Assembly: GCA_027859055.1 (NCBI GenBank)
Contig: JAQIBO010000199.1
Location: 1-7,986, forward strand
Length of the DNA stretch: 7,986 bases
Source of the DNA: Spirochaeta sp.
Lineage (GTDB): Bacteria; Spirochaetota; Spirochaetia; DSM-27196; Alkalispirochaetaceae
Direction: 5' to 3'
This document shows, piece after piece, positions 1 through 7,986 of this stretch. Below the pieces are notes generated by a model that had not been told where the DNA came from, searched no databases, and worked only from the letters and a program-made list of their open reading frames with translations. The position numbers and the translations under genes are program-made. Each line of letters begins with the position of its first letter. The first letter of the stretch is position 1.

Positions 1-619
1 GGCCTACGACATCGGTTACGGCGGACTGGACCACGTGATGGCCCAGCAGAAGAACGTCAACGTTCTGGTGCTGGACACCGAGGTTTACTCCAACACCGGT
101 GGTCAGGCATCCAAGGCAACGCCCCGTGGCGCGATCGCCAAGTTTGCCGCGGACGGTAAAAAGACCGGCAAGAAAAACCTGGGACTGATGATGACGACCT
201 ACGGACACGTATACGTGGCAAGCGTCAACATGGCGCAAAGCCGTGAGCAGGTGCTCCAGGCGATTGTGGAAGCGGAATCCTACGACGGACCGTCGATTAT
301 CATGGCGTACAGCCCCTGTATCGCCCATGGGTACGACATGAAACTTTCGGTCAAGCAGTCCAAGAACGCGGCGCAGTCCGGTTACTGGCCGATGTACCGG
401 TACAACCCCGCCAACGAACTGGTCGGCAAAGACCCCTTCGTGTGGGAAACACCGGAACCGACGGTGGACTTCAAGGTCTATACCGGAGCGGAGATCCGCT
501 ACCGCGCCCTGGAACTGGCAAAACCCGAAGAGGCGGAACGCCTCCAGAACCTCGCGAAAGAGGACAACGAACGGCGCTTCAGCGATCTGAAGAAACTGGC
601 GGAAGAGCACGAAGACTGA
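1..619 (+). CDS. nifJ: Pyruvate:ferredoxin (flavodoxin) oxidoreductase, C-terminal part (5' end outside window)
   Basis: This enzyme oxidatively decarboxylates pyruvate with CoA to acetyl-CoA and CO2, passing electrons to ferredoxin or flavodoxin in the cytoplasm; it is a core step of anaerobic pyruvate catabolism. The reading frame is open from base 2, giving the last 205 residues of a family usually about 1,170-1,200 residues long. The fragment begins in the thiamine diphosphate-binding domain: AYDIGYGGLDHV (residues 1-12) and DTEVYSNTGGQ (25-35), where the Asn-Thr-Gly-Gly segment belongs to the metal/diphosphate site. The family motif CIAHGYDM follows, with Cys at about residue 106 of the fragment; in this family that Cys helps bind the proximal 4Fe-4S cluster. 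The tail is charged and helical (ending HED). The ATG at 38 is internal, not a start. A terminator follows, so this is the end of its transcript. Family identification is confident; the symbol nifJ (also por) follows convention. Confidence 0.96.
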   Translation, partial: AYDIGYGGLDHVMAQQKNVNVLVLDTEVYSNTGGQASKATPRGAIAKFAADGKKTGKKNLGLMMTTYGHVYVASVNMAQSREQVLQAIVEAESYDGPSIIMAYSPCIAHGYDMKLSVKQSKNAAQSGYWPMYRYNPANELVGKDPFVWETPEPTVDFKVYTGAEIRYRALELAKPEEAERLQNLAKEDNERRFSDLKKLAEEHED

Positions 620-632
620 TCGATCGGCTCAT

Positions 633-663
633 ATCGTTGCCGCGCCAGGCGCGCGGTAACGAT
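633..663 (+). other. Hairpin downstream of nifJ
   Basis: Arms 633-645 and 651-663 pair over 13 bp with one G-T wobble around a 5-nt loop (CAGGC). The stem is GC-rich but no T-run follows, so it is not an intrinsic terminator by itself. It starts 13 nt after the nifJ stop and could protect the mRNA 3' end or help stall polymerase before the true terminator at 676-711. Confidence 0.6.
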
Positions 664-675
664 GTTTCGTCATTC

Positions 676-711
676 AACCCCGATGCCGATACCCGGCGTT
701 GGGGTTTTTTT
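676..711 (+). terminator. Intrinsic terminator of nifJ
   Basis: Arms 676-688 (AACCCCGATGCCG) and 694-706 (CGGCGTTGGGGTT) pair over 13 bp with two wobble pairs, closing a 5-nt loop (ATACC). A run of seven T (705-711) follows at once. This is a textbook rho-independent terminator on the plus strand. It separates nifJ from the lipoprotein unit, which therefore needs its own promoter. Confidence 0.9.
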
Positions 712-723
712 GTGCAAAAAAAC

Positions 724-752
724 TTGTTTTTCCACCAACCGGGTCTCATACT
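724..752 (+). promoter_or_regulatory. Candidate promoter of the lipoprotein/barrel unit
   Basis: A -35-like TTGTTT (724-729) and a -10-like CATACT (747-752) are separated by 17 bp in an AT-richer stretch just after the nifJ terminator. The hexamers match the sigma-70 consensus only 3/6 and 4/6. The expected start of transcription would fall on or next to the ATG at 759, implying a leaderless mRNA. This agrees with the lack of a Shine-Dalgarno at normal spacing. The position is suggestive; the hexamers are weak. Confidence 0.35.
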
Positions 753-758
753 GAAAGT

Positions 759-1451
759 ATGAAAAAGTTACAAAAATATATTGTTTACTCGTTTACTGTT
801 GTTTTTGTGCTCTCCCTGAACAGCTGTGCGTCGTTCATCTATCGCACCGCCTCCACATCCCCGGTCCCGGCGGACCAGCCGATTGCGGTGACGGCTGCGA
901 ACGACCCGGCGTCACTCCGGATCGCTGATCTGCTGCGATCGCGGCTGATGGACGCCGGTTTCCAGGTACAGTCTTTGTATGACCCCGGGGCGTTGCCGTC
1001 GGGCGTGCAGAACGAGGCGTTCTCTGTTCTCGCGGATGTTGCCGACGGTATCAGTGAAACCGGGCGGATCGAAATGAGTGAAGGTGAATTCCGCGAATTC
1101 CTCGCCGCAACCGAAGCGACCGCCGGCCGCTCCTACGTGGAAGGGTATGCCGACTATCTGCAGGCGGTGCGCCGCGTGACCGATGCGGAACGAATCGTCG
1201 CTGTTTCGGCGCTCGGTTCCTCCCGGCGCGTGTCGGCCGTCGCAGTCAACACCGTGACCCACGAGGTGGAACTCATTTACTACGTGGAGGCAAACTGGGT
1301 CGGGTTCAAGGCGCTCTACCGCGAGGTTCCCAACTCGGATAGCGTCAAGATCTCCTGGCAGAACCGGTGCATCGTTCCGGCGTGGTGCTCACAGGAGTAC
1401 CGGTACCTGAGGGTGGTCGATGATATCGTGACAAAACTGGTTTCGGAGTAA
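759..1451 (+). CDS. Putative lipoprotein of unknown function
   Basis: A 230-residue exported protein that I do not recognise as a named family. The N-terminus is MKKLQKY, then a hydrophobic stretch (about residues 8-20), then the lipobox-like LNSC with Cys23 as the likely lipidation site. The mature part would be about 208 residues anchored to a membrane. Residues 51-70 (ASLRIADLLRSRLMDAGFQV) and 145-176 (alternating beta-like strands after DAERIVAVSALG) faintly recall CsgG/TolB-N-like lipoprotein folds, but this is only an impression. Cys204 and Cys210 (CIVPAWC) could form a disulfide. I chose ATG 759 over the in-frame upstream start near 699 because only this one gives a clean signal peptide, and 699 lies inside the nifJ terminator. 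The only purine-rich match (GAAAG, 753-757) sits 1 nt from the ATG, too close for a Shine-Dalgarno. The first codons are strikingly AT-rich compared with the rest. It is co-directional with, and 5 nt from, the beta-barrel gene. Confidence 0.85.
   Translation: MKKLQKYIVYSFTVVFVLSLNSCASFIYRTASTSPVPADQPIAVTAANDPASLRIADLLRSRLMDAGFQVQSLYDPGALPSGVQNEAFSVLADVADGISETGRIEMSEGEFREFLAATEATAGRSYVEGYADYLQAVRRVTDAERIVAVSALGSSRRVSAVAVNTVTHEVELIYYVEANWVGFKALYREVPNSDSVKISWQNRCIVPAWCSQEYRYLRVVDDIVTKLVSE
1445..1448 (+). promoter_or_regulatory. Shine-Dalgarno of the barrel gene
   Basis: GGAG lies at the very end of the lipoprotein gene, 8 nt before ATG 1457 and 5 nt before the alternative GTG at 1454. It matches the anti-Shine-Dalgarno of the 16S 3' end in this window. 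The spacing favours the ATG. The overlap with the upstream stop region suggests coupled translation of the two genes. Confidence 0.65.
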
Positions 1452-1456
1452 CGGTG

Positions 1457-2314
1457 ATGTTTGGTCAATGCAACGACGCAACCACCGCGGCGGTTGCCCG
1501 ACGGCGCCCGCTGGTTCCACTGCGGGCGTGCTCCCTGTGGGTCACTGTCCTGTTGTGCATGACGTGGACGGTCAGCGCGCAAGATCAGACCGATGCGGAT
1601 TCCGACGGGGAGGACGATAACGAGACGCGGATCGTAATTGAATGGGGTGACGAGGATGATGAATCCCCGGATAGCGGTGGGTTTGCCGGCATCTTTCGCG
1701 GCGACGATAAAGCGGCACGCACCGACGCTTCAACTCGCACGCGGTTTACGTTCCGCACTGCTGTGTGGGGAGGTACGTACTTCACGTCCTATGAGCTGGA
1801 ACTTGCCGGCTCCGACGGTGAAGGCGGGTACCTCTCAGCGTTTCTGGAAGAAAACGACCCCGACTTTCTCCCGGGCGTAAGCGTGCACGGCAGCTTTTAC
1901 CTTCATGAAAGTTTCGCCGTCGGTGCAGGTTTCCGCTTCGACTATCCGAACGACGCGGTTTCCCGCATCTTCGCTATTCCTCTGGAGGCGCTCCTTCGAT
2001 TCAACGACAGAACCGCCGTAACGTTCGCAATAGGACCGGCGTTTTTCGGCTATGATCGTTCGTTTGCCTACGGGCCCGATGCCGACGAACTGGATGACTA
2101 CAGCGATCTCACGACGGAGGGGCCGTGGCCATACATTCAAGTCGGCGTCCAGATCAACAGTGTCTGGGTTGGTATCGCCTATACGTCCGATTTCGAAATG
2201 AACACCGACGAGGACGGTCTGTGGGATAGTTATGGCGGGATTCCGGAAAGCACCTTTACGTATACGGAGCTGCAGATGTCCGCGACGTCAATCGGGATCG
2301 GGTACGTGTTCTGA
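1457..2314 (+). CDS. Probable outer-membrane beta-barrel protein with acidic linker
   Basis: A 285-residue protein of no named family that I can assign. It has a long basic n-region (RRR at 16-18), a hydrophobic core at about 25-40 and a likely signal-peptidase I site after VSA (residue 41). A very acidic low-complexity linker follows (about 43-73, many Asp/Glu). From about residue 96 the sequence alternates hydrophobic and polar residues with aromatic belts and many Gly, as in small outer-membrane barrels: for example FRTAVWGGTYFTSYELEL, FAVGAGFRFDY, AVTFAIGPAFFGY and PYIQVGVQINSVWVGIAY. It ends in GIGYVF; a C-terminal Phe strand is the usual signal for the BAM assembly machinery. ATG 1457 is preferred over GTG 1454 for spacing from GGAG. 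It follows the lipoprotein in one apparent operon, so the two may work together at the outer membrane (inference). The last 27 bp overlap the 3' end of the opposing kinase gene. Confidence 0.8.
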   Translation: MFGQCNDATTAAVARRRPLVPLRACSLWVTVLLCMTWTVSAQDQTDADSDGEDDNETRIVIEWGDEDDESPDSGGFAGIFRGDDKAARTDASTRTRFTFRTAVWGGTYFTSYELELAGSDGEGGYLSAFLEENDPDFLPGVSVHGSFYLHESFAVGAGFRFDYPNDAVSRIFAIPLEALLRFNDRTAVTFAIGPAFFGYDRSFAYGPDADELDDYSDLTTEGPWPYIQVGVQINSVWVGIAYTSDFEMNTDEDGLWDSYGGIPESTFTYTELQMSATSIGIGYVF

Positions 2315-3859
2315 GGGAAAGTTGAGGACAAACCGTGCGCCGTTCCGGTATTCCTCGTCGTAGGTGATCTGACCGCCGTGGGCGCGCATGATATCGGCGA
2401 CGAGTGGCAGGCCGAGACCGGTGCCCCGCTCTCCATCGGTACCAAGCCGGCTGGTTTTCACCTCGTGCCGGAAGAGGTCATCCCGATCTTCCTCCGGCAC
2501 ACCGGTTCCCTCGTCTTCCACAACGATAGCTTCGTCACCCTCGCGGGTGATTCTGATTTCGCCTCCCGGGCTGGAAAACTTGATTGAGTTGGACACCAGA
2601 TTGAAGAGAGCTTCGCGGAAGAGACCGATATCGGCATCCAGGGTGAACTCCCGCGGAATATCGATCGTAACGGTGAGATCTTTATCCTTGATCTGTTTCC
2701 CCAGACTGAGGACCACCTGCTGCGCGATCATCTCCACGGCGGTATCCTCTCGCAGCACCTCGAGCCGTCCCGACTGAAGACGATGGATATTCAGCAACTG
2801 GTTGATCATCTCCACGAGCACCGCAGCGGACTCCCGAAGATCACGAATTGCCGTTTTCCACTCCTCCGGACTGAACGTATTCCCCGCCTTGTCCAGGAGC
2901 TCCAGCATGGTAGAGATTCCCGAAAGGGGCGAGCGCAAATCATGGGAGACCAGCGACAGAAAGGTATCCTTGATCCGGTTGGCATTTTCCGCCGCCAGGC
3001 GTTGCTCCCGGAGAACGTGTTCCTTTTCCTTGCGATCGGAGATGTCGGTGAGCGCCACCAGATCGTAGGTTCGCTGGTCGCGGTGGAGGCGCGTGAGCGA
3101 AACGATAATCGCCGTGCGGCCGCCGACGGTGTTCTCGAGTTCCGTCTCTACCGTCGTGCCGGGATGGGTGGGTACCTCACTAAGAAACCGGTTCAGGCTT
3201 ACGCCTTCCAGAGATTCCGTGTCCCCGTCAGTCACAAGGTCGGCAAACGCAAAATTACAGCGGACGATTCCGCCCCCCTCTGCCAGGATGAGCGGCGCCG
3301 GCGCCGCCTCAAACAGCGTTGAGAACGTATCCCGTTCTTCCAGGAGCATGCGGTTGGTACGACGGACCTCGAGTTGCGCCGAAATCTGCCCGGCGAGTTT
3401 TTCCAGCATCGGAATCAGGCTATCTGGAACATCCCGGGGTTGATCGTCTACCGTGCACAGCGTTCCGAGGACCATCCCGGATCGGGATCTGAGGGGAACG
3501 CCGACGTAAAATCGAATCTGCTCCCCCAGCCCTTCAAGCTGGTCCGGTACGTAGGTGCTTTCCTCGCGAGTGTCCGGAATCGCGATCGGCCGCTCGTCGG
3601 CTACGACAAACTGACAATAGGTCTGTTCCCGGGGAACCGTGTTTGCTTCAAACCCGTGAGTGGCCTTGAACCAGAGGTGCGTGCTATCGATGAAACTGAC
3701 GTACGCCATCGTGGTCCCCGCCAGATACGCGGCGATCTCAGCTACATCGTCAAACTCCTTTTCCGCCGGAGTCCCGATAATTTCGTACCGTTCCAGCTCT
3801 GAGAGTCTTCTGTTCTGTATGCCCGTGTACCCGGTAACGCCGATTGCTTTGTCACTCAC
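2288..3859 (-). CDS. Cytoplasmic GAF-PAS sensor histidine kinase
   Basis: A 523-residue sensor kinase expected to autophosphorylate on His and pass phosphate to a response regulator. Order of domains: GAF at about 25-165 (the segment IIGTPAEKEFDDVAEIAAYL is typical of GAF domains fused to kinases, as is GTLCTVDD); PAS at about 176-275, ending in LTDISDRK; a short helical linker at 275-298; HisKA at about 298-362 with H-box SHDLRSP and phospho-acceptor His306; HATPase_c at about 405-517 with N-box residues Asn420 and Asn424, G1 DEGTG (449-453) and G2 GTGLGL (479-484). All catalytic motifs are intact. No transmembrane segment or receiver domain is present, so the signal is probably cytoplasmic, and the ligand cannot be told. 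The start is GTG (3859-3857); the frame is closed upstream by a stop at 3895-3893 and there is no good Shine-Dalgarno. It lies downstream of 5S in the same direction, behind terminator-like hairpins, and no regulator gene is adjacent. Confidence 0.95.
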   Translation of the reverse strand: MSDKAIGVTGYTGIQNRRLSELERYEIIGTPAEKEFDDVAEIAAYLAGTTMAYVSFIDSTHLWFKATHGFEANTVPREQTYCQFVVADERPIAIPDTREESTYVPDQLEGLGEQIRFYVGVPLRSRSGMVLGTLCTVDDQPRDVPDSLIPMLEKLAGQISAQLEVRRTNRMLLEERDTFSTLFEAAPAPLILAEGGGIVRCNFAFADLVTDGDTESLEGVSLNRFLSEVPTHPGTTVETELENTVGGRTAIIVSLTRLHRDQRTYDLVALTDISDRKEKEHVLREQRLAAENANRIKDTFLSLVSHDLRSPLSGISTMLELLDKAGNTFSPEEWKTAIRDLRESAAVLVEMINQLLNIHRLQSGRLEVLREDTAVEMIAQQVVLSLGKQIKDKDLTVTIDIPREFTLDADIGLFREALFNLVSNSIKFSSPGGEIRITREGDEAIVVEDEGTGVPEEDRDDLFRHEVKTSRLGTDGERGTGLGLPLVADIMRAHGGQITYDEEYRNGARFVLNFPSEHVPDPD

Positions 3860-3866
3860 TGGCGAC

Positions 3867-3872
3867 AGTATA
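3867..3872 (-). promoter_or_regulatory. Candidate -10 element of the kinase gene
   Basis: Read on the minus strand this is TATACT, 5/6 to the sigma-70 -10 consensus, ending 7 nt before the GTG start. No convincing -35 is visible 16-18 bp upstream. If used, transcription would start at or next to the GTG, giving a leaderless mRNA; the absence of a Shine-Dalgarno fits this. Confidence 0.35.
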
Positions 3873-3902
3873 TCGTGTTCAGGGGTAAAACGCTATCGCC
3901 CA

Positions 3903-3954
3903 GGCAAGGGCGTTTCTGTTTCCGCGTTTCCACGCAGGCAATAAAAAACGTCTG
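3903..3954 (-). repeat. Degenerate second copy of the post-5S hairpin
   Basis: This stretch aligns with 4021-4076: both start GGCAAG on the plus strand, carry a small central hairpin, and end in the identical 18-mer GGCAATAAAAAACGTCTG (3937-3954 and 4059-4076, 122 bp apart). In this copy the central hairpin is decayed (GCGT/ACGC around GGA on the minus strand), and the outer arms retain only CGTTT/AAACG pairing. On the transcribed strand it presents CAGACG followed by six T, so it may act as a back-up stop between 5S and the kinase gene. Confidence 0.55.
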
Positions 3955-3955
3955 C

Positions 3956-4017
3956 TCCGCGCTTACGCGCTCCGCCTCGGCGCGTTCCTCACCCCTAACG
4001 GGGTTGCGGTACGCGCC
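3956..4017 (-). repeat. Structured palindromic element, copy A (post-5S)
   Basis: Plus-strand arms GGCGCGT (3979-3985) and ACGCGCC (4011-4017) enclose an inner stem ACCCC/GGGGT (3991-3995 with 4000-4004, loop TAAC). A flanking small stem GCGC-TTAC-GCGC lies at 3959-3970. The blocks GTTCCTCACC and GCGGTAC recur in the same layout at 7256-7317 with paired arms of different sequence. It sits between the two terminator-like hairpins downstream of 5S. It could be a transcript-stabilising or terminating structure, or a dispersed REP-like element; function unknown. Confidence 0.6.
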
Positions 4018-4025
4018 TTGGGCAA

Positions 4026-4071
4026 GCCAGACGTTTTTTATCACCCGGATTTCATCCGGGCAATAAAAAAC

Positions 4072-4078
<7 letters not shown>
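4026..4078 (-). terminator. Long palindrome at and after the 5S 3' end; probable rrn terminator/processing hairpin
   Basis: Arms 4026-4050 and 4054-4078 pair over 25 positions around a 3-nt loop (TTC on the plus strand), with only two wobble pairs in the transcribed RNA. The minus-strand 5' arm starts inside the 5S 3' strand (GCCAGAC), contains the six-T run that follows 5S, and ends in CCCGGAT. The 5S acceptor-like helix followed by TTTTTT can itself resemble an intrinsic terminator, and the palindrome may trim or stabilise the end. It separates the rRNA operon from the kinase gene. Whether it terminates, processes or both cannot be read from sequence. Confidence 0.65.
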
Positions 4079-4183
<105 letters not shown>

Positions 4184-4191
4184 GTAAATAA

Positions 4192-4249
4192 ATTACGTAA
4201 TGGAGGGAAGGAAGATAAAGCGTGCGGCGCCGGCGGCAAAGCCGGTGCC
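4192..4249 (-). other. 23S-5S spacer structures
   Basis: The 104-nt spacer has a GC-rich hairpin (arms 4226-4234 and 4241-4249, 9 bp with one A-C mismatch in the RNA, loop of 6). It also has a 10-bp palindrome ATTACGTAAT (4192-4201) just before 5S. The hairpin probably helps separate 23S and 5S precursors. There is no tRNA or gene here. Confidence 0.55.
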
Positions 4250-4265
4250 TGAAAAACGAGTATTA

Positions 4266-4287
4266 AGCGTCCTGAGATGACTCATAT
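4266..4287 (-). other. 23S processing stem, 3' arm
   Basis: This arm pairs with 7229-7249 beyond the mature 23S ends. GACTCATAT continues the terminal GGTCAAG/CTTGACC helix, then TGAGA after one bulged T, then AGCGTC after one mismatch. The total, with the mature ends, is about 28 bp. Such a stalk is the expected RNase III substrate that releases pre-23S. Confidence 0.85.
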
Positions 4288-7228
<2,941 letters not shown>

Positions 7229-7249
7229 ATATGAGTCTCTCACGACGCT
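7229..7249 (-). other. 23S processing stem, 5' arm
   Basis: This is the partner of 4266-4287: on the plus strand ATATGAGTC, TCTCA, then GACGCT, mirrored by AGCGTC, TGAGA and GACTCATAT on the other side of 23S. The pairing across almost 3 kb, with one bulge and one mismatch, firmly fixes the pre-23S boundaries. Confidence 0.85.
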
Positions 7250-7255
7250 CAATTG

Positions 7256-7317
7256 TCCGTGCTCTTACACACGAACTGTTCATGTTCCTCACCGCTTCGC
7301 GGTTCCGGTACACGAAC
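7256..7317 (-). repeat. Structured palindromic element, copy B (23S leader)
   Basis: Plus-strand arms GTTCATGT (7278-7285) and ACACGAAC (7310-7317) pair over 8 bp with one wobble in the RNA, and an inner stem ACCGC/GCGGT (7291-7295 with 7299-7303, loop TTC) sits inside. A small flanking stem GTG/CAC lies at 7259-7270. GTTCCTCACC and CCGGTAC match copy A at 3956-4017. It lies between boxA and the 23S processing stem, so it is transcribed in every pre-rRNA. Function unknown. Confidence 0.6.
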
Positions 7318-7377
7318 GAACTCGTTTTCTTCTTTACTTGGCTCCACGCATTACAATACCCTCACGGGCACCACAAT

Positions 7378-7392
7378 ACGCGTGCTTCGCGT
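7378..7392 (-). other. Small hairpin in the 23S leader
   Basis: ACGCG (7378-7382) and CGCGT (7388-7392) pair around a 5-nt loop. It lies between boxA and element B. It may space or protect the leader; nothing else is seen in 7318-7420. Confidence 0.45.
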
Positions 7393-7420
7393 CTCGTTTC
7401 TTCCTTCCCATCCCTATTAC

Positions 7421-7431
7421 TGTTAAAGAAC
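7421..7431 (-). promoter_or_regulatory. boxA antitermination site in the tRNA-23S spacer
   Basis: The minus strand reads GTTCTTTAACA, 10/11 to the rrn boxA core GCTCTTTAACA. In known rrn operons boxA RNA is bound by NusB-NusE (S10), which helps polymerase resist Rho termination through the untranslated 23S. The position between tRNA and 23S, with a hairpin just upstream, is the usual one for a spacer boxA. Confidence is from sequence match and context. Confidence 0.85.
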
Positions 7432-7434
7432 CCA

Positions 7435-7462
7435 GACTCGTAAGCCTTGCGGCAACGGAGTC
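7435..7462 (-). promoter_or_regulatory. boxB-like hairpin upstream of boxA
   Basis: On the minus strand the stem segments GACT/AGTC, CGT/ACG and GCC/GGC, with small bulges, close a GCAA (GNRA-type) tetraloop. It ends 3 nt before boxA. rrn antiterminators in enterobacteria have the order boxB-boxA, so a corresponding role is plausible, although boxB is not always needed. Confidence 0.6.
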
Positions 7463-7465
7463 GTT

Positions 7466-7495
7466 AAAAAACGCGGCGCACAATTGGCGTCGCGT
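7466..7495 (-). terminator. Terminator-like hairpin between tRNA-Ile and 23S
   Basis: On the minus strand ACGCG-A-CGC (7495-7487) pairs with GCG-C-CGCGT (7479-7471), 8 bp with one A-C mismatch and a 7-nt loop. The last T of the stem and five more make TTTTTT (7471-7466). It looks like an intrinsic terminator inside the operon, 3 nt after the tRNA. It may be a tRNA 3' processing site or a partial stop that the antitermination system overrides. Confidence 0.55.
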
Positions 7496-7498
7496 ATA

Positions 7499-7572
7499 TG
7501 GGCCTGACTAGACTCGAACTAGTGACCCCTTCCTTATCAGAGAAGTGCTCTAACCGACTGAGCTACAGGCCC
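7499..7572 (-). tRNA. tRNA-Ile (GAT)
   Basis: 74 nt on the minus strand. Acceptor arm GGGCCTG/CAGGCCC, D arm GCTC/GAGC, anticodon stem CTTCT/GGAAG with loop CTGATAA and anticodon GAT (plus 7536-7538), and T arm ACTAG/CTAGT with TTCGAGT loop. The discriminator is A and CCA is not encoded (TAT follows), so CCA must be added by nucleotidyltransferase. It lies between 16S and 23S, the classic place for tRNA-Ile; no tRNA-Ala accompanies it. Confidence 0.98.
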
Positions 7573-7762
7573 TATAAAAGAAAGAGAAGGACGCAGGAAG
7601 AAGCGGGGCGGACAGCGCAGTGCGTGAGCACTGACACCGTCCTGGGTCAACGACCCTGTGTGCGGTCACCGACGCGAATCGGTACCGAACGTGTTGCGGT
7701 TGTTTCCAACCGCCATCAACGGCACTGCCATAAAGACAGCTGTCAATGTGACCTTTCTCGTA
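7573..7762 (-). other. 16S-tRNA spacer with serial hairpins
   Basis: 190 nt without a gene. It holds several clear inverted repeats: CAGTGC/GCACTG (7618-7623 with 7628-7633), GGGTC/GACCC (7644-7648 with 7652-7656), GCGGTTG/CAACCGC (7696-7702 with 7707-7713) and the palindrome GACAGCTGTC (7735-7744). One strand of the 16S processing stem is expected here, but its partner lies outside the window. An open frame that crosses this stretch, the tRNA and the 16S end is not a gene. Confidence 0.6.

Positions 7763-7768
<6 letters not shown>
7752..7768 (-). other. Precursor hairpin at the 16S 3' end covering part of the anti-Shine-Dalgarno
   Basis: On the transcribed strand CCTTTCT, the last bases of 16S (7768-7762), can pair with AGAAAGG in the trailer (7758-7752) through a 3-nt loop ACG. 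The first two C of the stem belong to the CCTCC anti-Shine-Dalgarno. The hairpin can exist only in the unprocessed precursor. Confidence 0.5.

Positions 7769-7986
<218 letters not shown>

Noticed and set aside
699..758. Upstream in-frame start for the lipoprotein gene
   Set aside because: It begins inside the nifJ terminator hairpin and would add 20 residues ahead of a perfectly normal signal peptide.
442..762. Open frame overlapping the nifJ end and the terminator
   Set aside because: It is a shadow frame of nifJ that runs through a strong terminator and has no start signal.
2378..3802. Several plus-strand open frames opposite the kinase gene
   Set aside because: They are antisense shadows of a GC-rich gene with intact domain motifs; none shows a recognisable domain or start signal.
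7573..7762. CRISPR-like series of short inverted repeats in the 16S-tRNA spacer
   Set aside because: The hairpins differ from one another and have no constant repeat or spacer length.
7499..7762. Second spacer tRNA (tRNA-Ala)
   Set aside because: No second cloverleaf or TTCGA-type T loop was found in the spacer outside tRNA-Ile.

Overview
The window holds the 3' portion of an rRNA operon on the minus strand (16S 3' end, tRNA-Ile(GAT), 23S, 5S) and four protein-coding regions beyond it. The organism is most likely a free-living spirochaete (Spirochaetaceae-like). This is inferred from the 16S 3' fragment, which resembles spirochaetal 16S as I remember it, from a diderm-type lipoprotein plus outer-membrane barrel pair, and from a clostridial/spirochaetal-type anaerobic pyruvate:ferredoxin oxidoreductase. 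I could not run a database comparison. The protein genes are GC-rich.

Plus strand, left part: the last 205 residues of pyruvate:ferredoxin (flavodoxin) oxidoreductase end at 619 and are followed by a strong intrinsic terminator (676-711). A separate two-gene unit follows, consisting of a lipoprotein of unknown function (759-1451) and a probable outer-membrane beta-barrel protein (1457-2314), with 5 nt between them and no terminator seen after the second. A cytoplasmic GAF-PAS-HisKA-HATPase sensor kinase (minus strand, 3859-2288) converges on this unit and overlaps the barrel gene by 27 bp. No response regulator lies in the window.

Minus strand, right part: in transcription order the window has the 16S 3' end (partial), a 190-nt hairpin-rich spacer, tRNA-Ile without encoded CCA, and a 270-nt spacer. 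That second spacer carries a terminator-like hairpin, a boxB-like hairpin with a GCAA loop, a good boxA, and further hairpins. The 23S follows (about 2941 nt, enclosed in a long processing stem), then a short spacer, 5S, and a complex 5S-to-kinase region of about 200 nt.

The most unusual material is non-coding. A 51-nt near-perfect palindrome shares sequence with the 5S 3' strand, and an 18-nt direct repeat suggests the post-5S hairpin was duplicated. A structured motif in the post-5S region recurs, with compensatory base changes, in the leader of 23S. There is no CRISPR array, insertion sequence or recognisable defence system, and I found no clear novel multi-gene system.
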